The notes beneath the pieces were generated by a model. That model worked only from the letters and a program-made list of their open reading frames with translations. It searched no databases and was not told where the DNA came from. Below, piece after piece: positions 13,049 through 23,000 of a DNA stretch of 64,000 nt. How positions within the stretch are numbered: position 1 is the first letter of the stretch; each line of letters opens with the position of its first letter. Origin of the DNA: Antedon mediterranea (Eukaryota > Echinodermata > Crinoidea > Comatulida > Antedonidae); NCBI RefSeq assembly GCF_964355755.1, contig NC_092675.1, forward strand, positions 5,001 to 69,000, read 5' to 3'. Made by a program: the position numbers and the translations under genes.

Positions 13049-14590
13049 TCTTAATCTTCTTTCTTTCTGTATGATTTTTGTGTAACGCTTTTCTCTAAAA
13101 CTTGCAAACATAACATTTTGTTAACTATGTTAACATTTTGACATTTATGTAACGTCGTCAAGCGAAGCTTTTCATGATGTTTACAATTGCGCAACGTGAC
13201 GTACGCGCGATTTAACAATTTTCTCGTATTTAACATATGTCGAAAACCAAATAACATTTTAAAGTGAAACTTTGCAAAAGTTTAATTTATATCATGCGCT
13301 AACTTTCTGTTGAAAAAAAATTGCGTGTTTTACACAAAGTTACGCGCGCACGCGCATTTAAAATTTCAAAATGCGCAAAATTAATTTATAATCAACTTTC
13401 TACGCGTTTCATGTCGTTTTAAGCATGTCAAAAATTCCCACGCGTGCGCACATTTTTACGTGTGCGGTGCGCACGTAGCATTGAAAACGTATTTTTTTCG
13501 CGTGATTTATGTTTTTCCAGCCTTTTCTAGTAATTTTACCAAATTTTAAACAATTTCGACTTAAAGATACGTCATACGAGCACGTCGAATTGGACAATTT
13601 GCGCGCGTTTTTTATGAAAAGGTTAAAAAATTCGTTTAAAATATGCCTTTTTTTAAACAGTTGTAATTTCTAAACTAGACGGTCAACTTTTTGTGGATGA
13701 CATATTCTGGAAGTAGATGAGTTGTAGGTATCGGATCAGGTATTAATATGGCTAACCGGACATTGTGACGTCATCGTATGGCCACGCGAATATAAAATTT
13801 AGGATTTTTGTATCTTTCGTCATAGCTCATCACATTGAATAGAGCGCATCTCCACTTATTCGTTTTCCATTTTCACCCCGATTTTGATATTGTCTAGGTC
13901 AATCAACTATCTTTCGCATGAGTTAAAAATATTTTAATTTTTTTGACGTCATCATGCCTAAATATTTAAATCACGTGTGGCATCAATTTCATCTTTACAG
14001 TAAATTTTAATCTGTTATAGCTCGTAAGAATAAAATGTGATAATCACGATTAAAGCTTTTTCTGGAAGCTATTGGATTGTAGATACGAAATTATGTAAAA
14101 ATGTTGCCCATCGGATGTTGTGACGTCATCATATGGCCAGTTAAATAAAAAAGGTCGTATTTTCATCTTTTGCGTCATAATTCATTACATTTAAAAGAGC
14201 GCGCATCAATATTTCACGTATTCAAATTTCTTCTACACGCTAATACGTTGTTGCTGAGATAATTTCCTTTCGGAATTGCTACCTTCGCGTTTCATTTTAA
14301 AACCGTCAACATGTTAAAAATTGCAATAAAAAGCGGGTCCCGTAATTTCACCTATTCTACACTGTATGTCACTGAGCTGTATGTGATATGGATACAGATT
14401 ATACTGTGTATACTATATATGAATTTAAATAATAAAATTCAGCAATAACAACATATCATATTCTTCAGTTCAGGTCATAATGCCAACGTGAACACTTCCT
14501 TTTGTCCTCAACCTATCTCCTTAATGTTAATGTTGCACCACTTGCGCGGCGGATAACCAAACTCGTCAAAGTGACGAGTTACATGTCTAG
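13049..14590 (+). repeat. array unit 9 (subfamily A), near-identical to unit 8
   Basis: Begins TCTTAATCTTC, the same pyrimidine-tract variant as unit 8, but lacks the 5' head. It differs from unit 8 at only a handful of bases I could see and shares its private insertion, so the two are the youngest duplication in the array. Confidence 0.6.
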
Positions 14591-16114
14591 TTTCTCTTCT
14601 TTCTTTCTGTATGATTTTTGTGGAACGCTTTTCTCTAAAACTTGCAAACATAACATTTTGTAACTTTTTCAACATATTTTCATGCACATGAAGATGTGCA
14701 GCGAAGCTTTTCATGATGTTTACAATTGCGCAACGTGACGTACGCGCGATTTAACGATTTTGTCGTATTTAACATAGCTCGACAACCAAATAACATTTCA
14801 ACTTGAAACTTTGCAAAAGTTTAATTTATATCATGCGCTAACTTTCTGTTGAAAAAAAATTGCGTGTTTTACACAAAGTTACGCGCGCACGCGCATTTAA
14901 AATTTCAAAATGCGCAAAATTAATTTATAATCAACTTTCTACGCGTTTCATGTCGTTTTAAGCATGTCAAAAATTCCCACGCGTGCGCACATTTTTACGT
15001 GTGCGGTGCGCACGTAGCATTGAAAACGTATTTTTTTCGCGTGATTTATATTTTTCCAGCCTTTTCTAGTAATTTTACCAAATTTTAAACAATTTCGAAT
15101 TAAAGATACGTCATACGAGCACGTCGAATTGGACAATTTGCGCGCGTTTTTTATGAAAAGCTTAAAAAATTCGTTTAAAATATGCCTTTTTTTAAACAGT
15201 CGTAATTTCTAAACTAGACGGTCAACTTTTTGTGGATGACATATTCTGGAAGTAGATGAGTTGTAGATATCGGATCAGGTATTAATATGGCTAACCGGAC
15301 ATTGTGACGTCATCGTATGGCCACGCGAATATAAAATTTAGGATTTTTGTATCTTTCGTCACAGCTTATCACATTGAATAGAGCGCATTTCCACTTATCC
15401 GTTTTCCATTTTCACCCCGATTTTGATATTGTCTAGGTCAATCAACTATCTTTCGCATGAGTTAAAAATATTTTAATTTTTTTGACGTCATCATGCATAA
15501 AAATTTAAATCACGTGTGGCATTAATTTCATCTTTACTGTAAATTTTAATCTGTTATAGCTCGTAAGAATAAAATGTGATAATCACGATTAAAACTTTTT
15601 CTGGAAGCTATTGGATTGTAGATACGAAATTATGTTAAAATGTTGCCAATCGGCTGTTGTGACGTCATCATATGGCCAGTTAAATAAAAAAGGTCGTATT
15701 TTCATCTTTTGCGTCATAATTCATTACACTTAAAAGAGCGCGCATCAATATTTCACGTATTCAAATTTCTTCTACACGCTAATACGTTGTTGCTGAGATA
15801 ATTTCTTTTCGGAATTGCTACCTTTGCGTTTCATTTTAAAACCGTCAACATGTTAAAAACTGCAATAAATAGCGGGTCCCGTAATTTCACCTATTCTACA
15901 CTGTATGTGATATGGATACAGATTATACTGTGTATACTATATATGAATTTAAATAATAAAATTCAGCAATAACAACATATCATATTCTTCAGTTCAGGTC
16001 ATAATGCCAACGTGAACACTTCCTTTTGTCCTCAACCTATCCTCTTAATGTTAATGTTGCACCACTTGCGCGGCGGATAACCAAACTCGTCAAAGTGACG
16101 AGTTACATGTCTAG
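14591..16114 (+). repeat. array unit 10 (subfamily A, 5' head missing)
   Basis: CTAG of unit 9 is joined to tttctcttctttctttctg; standard subfamily A body and 3' end, closest to unit 4. Confidence 0.6.
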
Positions 16115-17636
16115 TTCTTATTTCTTTCCTTCCATTTTTGTGTAGAGCGTTTCTCTAACATGTGTAAACATAACATTTCATAACTTTGACAACATGTGGG
16201 CATTTACGTGAAGTTGTGCACCTCCTATTTTTGAATGACGTCAGAGTTGCGCAACGTGACTTACGCGCGATTTATGATTTGTTATGATTGATCATAGATT
16301 AAAAACTAAAAGTGATTGTTAATTGACACTTTGTGAAATTTTAATTTATATCATGCGCTAACTTTCTGTTGGAAAAAAATTGCGTGTTTTACACAAAGTT
16401 ACGCGCGCACGCGCATTTAAAATTTCAAAATGCGCAAAAATAATTTCTAATCAACTTTCTACGCGTTTCATGTCATTTTAAGCATGTCAAAAATTACCGC
16501 GCGCGCAAAAAATATTACGCGTACGGTACGCATAGAGCATGAAAATCATGTTTTTTTCACTTGAATTGTGATTTTCCAGCCTTTCCTACTCATTTTCAAA
16601 AAGATTGACATCATTTCAAATTAAAATTACGTCATACGAACACGTTGATTTAGCCCATTTGCGCGCGTTTTAGTTGAAAAAGTTACAAAATGTTGTCAAA
16701 ATTATGCCTATTTTGAATCTTTTATAGCTTCTCAGGATCAACGATTACCACTAATTTTTTTAACTTAATATGTAAGCAGATATGTTGTAGATATGAATTC
16801 ATGCAGAACATTTACCTCTTGGATGTTGTGACGTCATCATATGGCCACACGAATGTAAAATATAGGATTTTTTTGTCTTTCGTTATTGCTCATCACATTC
16901 AATGGAGCGTATCACGCTTATACGTATTTCTTTTTCTCTGAGATTTTAATATTGTCTAGGTCAATCAACTATCTTTCGCATGAGATAAAAATATTTTAAT
17001 TTTTATGACGTCATCATGCCTAAAAATTTAAATTACGTGGGTCATTAATTTCATCTTTACAGTAAATTTTAATCTGTAATAGCCCGTCAAAATAAAATGT
17101 GATAATCACGATTAAAACATTTTCTGGAAGCTCTTGGATTGTAGATATGAAATCATGTGAACATTTTGCCAATCAGATGCTGTGACGTCATCATATCGCC
17201 AGTTAAATAAAAAAAGTCGTATTTTCATCTTTTGCATCATAGTTCATTATATTTAAAAGAGCGCGCATCAATATTAAACGTATTCAAATTTCTTCTACAC
17301 GTTAATATGTTGTTGCTGAGATAATTTCCTTCCGAAATTGCTATCTTAGTGTTTCATCTCGATACCGTCGCCATGTTACAAATTTGAATAAATGGCGGGT
17401 CCCGTAATTTCACCTATTCTACACTGTATGTAACATGTATACAGATTATACTGTTTGCATGTATATACTATATGACACAAAATTGACAGAATTCAGCACT
17501 AACAACATATCATATTCTTCAGATCAGGTCATAATGCCATAATTTTTTTCTGTGTGCAATAATCTAACGTATGACGTGCACGTGGCGTTTGTCGTGCGGA
17601 TAACTAACTCGTCAAAGTGACGAGTTACATGTCTAG
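16115..17636 (+). repeat. array unit 11 (subfamily B, 5' head missing)
   Basis: Last unit. The 5' end is a pyrimidine tract (ttcttatttctttccttcc), the body matches unit 2, and the 3' end is hairpin plus CTAG. Different, non-repetitive sequence starts immediately afterwards at 17,637. Confidence 0.6.
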
Positions 17637-17788
17637 TTAGTTTTGTACTTGGTTGTGTAAAAAATAAATGACAAACTGTTTTGTAGCACTATATTATCCC
17701 TTAACTACAGAGGAAATATTTAAATATTTAAATAAGTGTAAACATAATTCCTCCATGCTGTAACTTTACATTCTATTTCTCTTATTAG

Positions 17789-17995
17789 TTCTCACAGAAT
17801 GCTGATTTGAAAGAACAATTACTAAAAACGCGAGGTACAACATTAGGAGAAGCAAGTGCGCGAGACCATGTATGGGGTATAGGACTTGGCTTAAAAAACC
17901 CATTGGCATTGGACAAGAAGAATTGGAAAGGGCAGAATCTTTTAGGTTACATTTTGACTGAAATAAGAGAAGAACTGATTGCAGAAGGAAGTTAA
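17789..17995 (+). CDS. NADAR-domain protein, last coding exon (partial gene)
   Basis: The exon follows a pyrimidine-rich acceptor (ttctcttattag) and reads 68 codons to a TAA at 17,993-17,995. The start FSQNADLKEQLL, then EASARDHVWGIGLG and WKGQNLLGYILTEIREEL, match the C-terminal half of NADAR-superfamily proteins (YbiA/RibX type, DUF1768), including the conserved WGIG and the W-x-G-x-N-x-LG signature. Known members are N-glycosidases acting on riboflavin-biosynthesis intermediates or proposed to act on ADP-ribose derivatives; the role of animal members is unsettled. The entry phase is 0. No upstream exon is visible; the tandem array fills the sequence before it, so the rest lies left of the window or has been displaced. 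It could be an intact gene with a large repeat-filled intron, or a remnant. Confidence 0.75.
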   Translation, partial: FSQNADLKEQLLKTRGTTLGEASARDHVWGIGLGLKNPLALDKKNWKGQNLLGYILTEIREELIAEGS

Positions 17996-20032
17996 ATAAT
18001 TTGTTATTAAATGACAAGCCCTTATTTTTGAACGAGAGACTATTACTACTCTAACTAGCCTAGTAATTAAACAAATGTTTAGTGGTTTATGGAATTGCTA
18101 AATTCATTTTGAGTTGGTTGCCAATAATATTATTTGGAGTGTGATTTAATTGGATTTGAACAACTTCATAGTGATATTAAAAAGTGTCTTTGCATTATAG
18201 TAGTGTGAACTCGACATGCAATTACAAACAAAATATGATTTATTGAATAGGTCATTATAATGCAACACAATTTAGGGCACAAAATAAACAAGAATTATCT
18301 TTTTTTAAATGCTTATATACTATTGTTAGCGGTAGAATATTCTATCTAAGGCATATTTTGTACTTAAGGCATAATTTTATGAAATTGTGTTGGATTTGAG
18401 TGATTAATTTACTAATGACATGTTTTTGCACAGGCCTGAGGCCACTGGGCAAATTTTCGACATATTTTAATGCCAACAAACTCCGGGGCACCTGGGATTA
18501 GCCAATGAGCGCTCATAACCATTATGCTTGGCCACTTACAAGCTCCTCAAACCACTTGCAAATGATATCTACTGCCACTGCTTGTATAGAAACAGCGAGG
18601 ATTTGGAGCAGCTAGATGTAATATATGTCAAAATGGAGTTCTTTTTGGATTACAGTAGTATAGTATTTCTAGCATATATTATGAATATTATATATTTAAT
18701 GTAATTGTATAATGAATAAATAATAAATTTCAATAATGTTGTACTGGTTTTGCTGTATACACATGTTGACATGGTAGGTCTATTTTTGTTTACAAAAAAA
18801 AAGTAAACAGTACATTAAACAGCATTAAATTATAATATTTATTGATATTCATTCATTATACTTTCTATTATTATTCTACTTATACTACTACTAATTATTT
18901 CCACCTCAGTCTAACAGCATTATATCCAGTTAACAACATAATTTACATATTATTCAGTCTAGGTTCTAGATGGTAATTCGGTATAATATATTTATATTAA
19001 AAAACATTTGGCACACATGACATGTACCTATATTTCAGTTAAAACAGAAATCAAAGCGCTGATGGCGCTCTTACAGGAATACTAAATATTATATATCTAA
19101 CACTGTATACTGTTAATAATCAAATACAAAGTTTCAATAATCTAATTTAATCAATCAGTACTATTTGCTAACTTTGGGTAATGATACACTTTCGTATTAG
19201 TCCTACTATTCCAAGCACCAAACAAACAGTATAAAATACTAATATTTAATAAAACTGCAGTATTTAAATAATCAAAATCAAATAAAATAATCAAAATTAA
19301 AATTGCAAAACATATATATTACTACCTGTTTTTTTTTTGCACCATTTTTACTACTAATGGGTAAATAATGCCATGACTTCATGATTTACAAATTATTTCT
19401 GAATGGCAGAAAAAGTACAACAAATTTTTTCAGAATTCATCTGCATGTACTACCACATTTTCATTAAAATAAAGTATTATATCTATCTATGTATTCTCAT
19501 GGCGTTAGCCCTTAACATGACTCCCCTGTAAAAGGAGACGTACAGCATATGAATCTCATTTATGTACCTAATTTCCAGACTTCTGCAAACTATTCTAAAT
19601 AGTTTGAAAAAAAATGTGATGTGTCCAAATATGGTAGTAATATGCCCAAATATGGTATTGATATGATCATCATCATCATCATGTCCATATATGGGCACAT
19701 CACATTTTTTTGTCACGCAAATTTGATAGAGTTGATACTATAAAGTACAGCAAGTTTAAACAAATTTTAGTGGCGGTTTCATCGCTGTTGGTTGTGAACT
19801 GAATAAATAAAATTTACCCAGGTCAAGAGTTAATTCACATGCCTAAATTCCATGACTTTTGAACAGTTTTACACGACATTAAAACGAAATAATTAAAAAA
19901 AAGGATTAATTAGACAGAGCTTTAGAGTGTCTATCAAAAGACATCAACTTCTAATGTTTAGCTACTTTTTTTTGGTAACTCTGCAAATAAAACTGTTGTG
20001 TAGTGTATGCAGTTACTCTCAGTTTTAGTTAA
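17996..20032. other. intergenic: 3' flanks of the NADAR and HMG-CoA synthase genes
   Basis: No further exons seen. Polyadenylation-type AATAAA motifs for the NADAR exon occur at about 18,714-18,727 (+). AT-rich, with one MITE copy near 19,600-19,738. Confidence 0.5.
19600..19738. mobile_element. AGCTCTGTCTACAC-family MITE, decayed copy
   Basis: Carries the family core: AGTTTGA near the start, tandem CCAAATATGGTAGT/CCCAAATATGG, a CATCATCATC tract, then CCATATATGGGCACATCACA and TTTGTCAC. The outer terminal repeats are degraded here. Confidence 0.6.
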
Positions 20033-20098
20033 TTACTTAATTGCAATTTGGTTGTCTGTCTCCAGCATTGCATTCTTGATATGGTTTCGCACCGGTTT
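20033..20098 (-). CDS. HMGCS1: HMG-CoA synthase last coding exon (residues 493-513)
   Basis: Acceptor ttttgtttcag, then [15 protein letters not shown] and a TAA at 20,035-20,033. Joined in phase 0 it gives AKKPVR at the place where vertebrate enzymes have AKKVPR, which supports the join despite low conservation. Confidence 0.65.
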   Translation of the reverse strand, partial: KPVRNHIKNAMLETDNQIAIK

Positions 20099-23000
20099 CT
20101 GAAACAAAATAAAAGTTTAATCTATTTTACTTTACTATTGAATACTATAGAATTCATTATTACAAACAATTTGGCATGCCACCTTTATTCATCACAGATG
20201 GATATAAAAAATGAAAACAAATTAAAACTGGAACTTCTTCGAAAACAAGATACGAATAAGTAACAAAATTTTCAATACAGTCAACTCTCCCAATACCAGA
20301 CTCTCTGAAAACCGGAAACTCTCCCAAAACCAGACTTTTTTAAATTTTTTTTAGTTGCTCAAAAGTTAACATAAGTGCTCTCGTGCATCTAGTTCCTTCC
20401 AGTTGCGTTTAGCTCCATGTTGACACAAGCTCACCTTAAAATCCCCCAGTATATTGTTTTTATTCCTGTTATATTAACTGGAATGTTTACCTTAGCGGGT
20501 GGAGAAGCCAATATAGCTTCATCATTGAGTGGCGATGGAATTTGTTCAAAATCAACAAGTGGTTTTCTTTGATACTGCCTCCTATGCATATGGTCAACCT
20601 GACTGAGGTAGTATGTTCCAGGGCAAAGGTCATTTATTGAACCTTCTGGTGTGTAATTACCTGAAATGATTTAAATATTTCATTTTTGGAAATTTAAATT
20701 ACTCATAAAAATAACACAAACATTGCTCATACATGATATAAATGTACAATCTGAAAGTTATTATTCAGAAAAAATAGTTCAATAAATCTCACTTCTTGTG
20801 CAGATTTTTCTTTCTATACCTTCCATGCTCTACAAATATTATATTAATTCATAAGAATTAAATCTTTATAATTTACATTTCCTTGATTACTTTGTTTATA
20901 CTTTAATTTATTGCTTGAATTTAATCGGGTCGGGTCAGTTTTATATAAATATTACACAAAATAAATTGTATATCTTACACAAATGGTGAGTGCGCTCTCT
21001 ATGGTCCATTAATGTAGTGAATTCCTCAGCACTAACACATGTTCTATTGTTTAGCCTATCTTGAAGATCATCTAAACTAGTCTTTAACGTATACAGTTTT
21101 GAGCCATCAGAAGCATCTGAGGTAACCTTGATGGAAAACATGGCTGCCGCTAGACCAGACCCATATGAAAACAAGCCAATCCTCTTGTTTACTAGATCAG
21201 CCAATGAAGTACTGTAAACATACAGTCGAATAATATAGGTTTTAGTAAAAATTCATTTATGTTAAGCTCTGTATACACTATCAAACCTAAACTCAATGTG
21301 ACTAAAAAATATATTAGTGTATATTGCTTGAAAGATTTTTACATTTTGGTGTGTATATGTGAAGCACATAAAAGCAAAATGTAATTTAAATGCAGCTTAA
21401 GAATTCCTGGTCCTCTAGTATACCAACATCTTTCTCTGTTCCAAGGTGTAGAGGTTCCCACAATTTGAATTATATAATGATACAGTACATAGGAAATTAT
21501 ATTTTAAAATGTTAAAAAAGCACATACCTTGCTAAAACTGATGCTAAGCCCCCATACAGTGAAGGTGTATACATATTCCCTACATTATTTGCTATAAGCA
21601 GAGATGACTTGGTTTTGGTTTCAAATTGTTCTTTACTGCACTTCATACAAGCTTTCTCAATATCTTTATTGTGGAATGTGTCCTCAAGATTTACACCTCT
21701 AAAAGAAATATATAAAGACATTTTAATCTGGCTGTGTTAGTTGTATATATGTTTGATTTCTAATACATGATAGATGATTTTAAGGGGCCTCTGGGTCAGT
21801 AAGTCTACTGTATACAACTTAATCCATGGATTTCTGATTTCCAGACAATTCAGAAAACAGCCTCTAGTTATTTTTACATTCAGTGATGATGTGATTGCAT
21901 TTATTGTACAGTATCTCTGTTTACTTTTAGAATTTTAAATGAAAATAATGTACCTGTATTCACTAAGACCAGCATAACGGCTTCCATCATTGGTGTCCGG
22001 GTTCAAATCTTGTAGGAAGTCATTGAAAATTAATCTTGCTACAGATTTCTGCACTAGTTTACAATATGGTGTATGGAAGCACATAAAATCAAAATGATCT
22101 AAAGAGATAGCTTCTTTCAAACAACCTACAGAACAATTTAACAAATATTGGACACACATGATCAATTAAATATTTAAAATAAAGAAAGTCGGGAAAAAAT
22201 TTTCAATTTTAATTAAATAACCCTGTGTTTCAACCTTCAACCAATTGATGTACAGTACCATCAAACACCTAGTCAAGTGCTACTTAATGTGTGGTTTTTA
22301 CTAGAGACGCAACACAATGATGAACTATTTGAAATGTCGCTTGTCATTGGTCAATTGCATTGTGTCTACATCCTTGTGTTGCATCCCAACCACTCCCTGA
22401 AACCATAAACTACAGTATCATCAATTAAAGACTATCCTCTCTCTGTGGTCAAGTAACTACAAACTATCTTGTGTCTACATTCTTGTGTTGCATCCCAACC
22501 ACTCCCTGAAACCATAAACTACAGTATCATCAATTGAAGACTATCCTGTCTCTGTGGTCAAGTAACTACAAACTATCTTCAAACTATGTCCTGATATATT
22601 CTCTCTCGTCGTTCTACTCATATCTGAGTACTCGTGACCATTTTGATGAGGTGTCTCCATTCTTGCCGATCTTGAGCTTCATTGTAGCAACTGATTATTG
22701 ATCGGTTTGTAGCACCACTTATACCATCAATATATTAAACTTTAATAAAAGGGCATGATAGTGAAGACGTGAGCTGGCATTTATCAATCTTTGTTCAAGT
22801 CAAGAATATTAAGCAGTGCCTAACATTGGGACTTTATTAACCCTTTCACTGCGGAGCATTATTCCTACCTCTGTGCGTAATATATATTTAAGAAAAACAT
22901 TTGATATTTTAATAAATTGCAAAAAAATACTAATTGAGATAATTGTGTAATTATTTTTGTGGTGTGTGATTGTCAAAGGGTTAGTCTACAGTTAGGTATA

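Larger units (their letters stand above)
180..17636 (+). mobile_element. tandem array of 11 Helitron-like (Helentron/Helitron2-type) non-autonomous units
   Basis: Eleven 3' ends recur in the same orientation, ten as hairpin ACTCGTCA-AAG-TGACGAGT (the second with one mismatch) plus TACATGTCTAG, at 1762, 3423, 5031, 6555, 8212, 11441, 13048, 14590, 16114 and 17636, with a variant at 9916. Just inside each is GCGGATAAC, the inverse of GTTATCCGC at the 5' palindrome found in about half the units. A subterminal hairpin, a CTAG end followed by T, and an inverted repeat that is terminal at 5' but subterminal at 3' match what is described for Helentron/Helitron2 elements. No ORF longer than about 104 codons occurs and no Rep or helicase motif is seen, so the units are non-autonomous. 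Head-to-tail arrays are expected of rolling-circle transposition, but unequal crossing-over of a satellite could also do this. Confidence 0.6.

Noticed and set aside
3506-15136. Repeated 62-69 codon minus-strand frames recurring in the array units
   Set aside because: They recur only because the DNA unit recurs; frame length shifts with small indels, and there is no protein family match.
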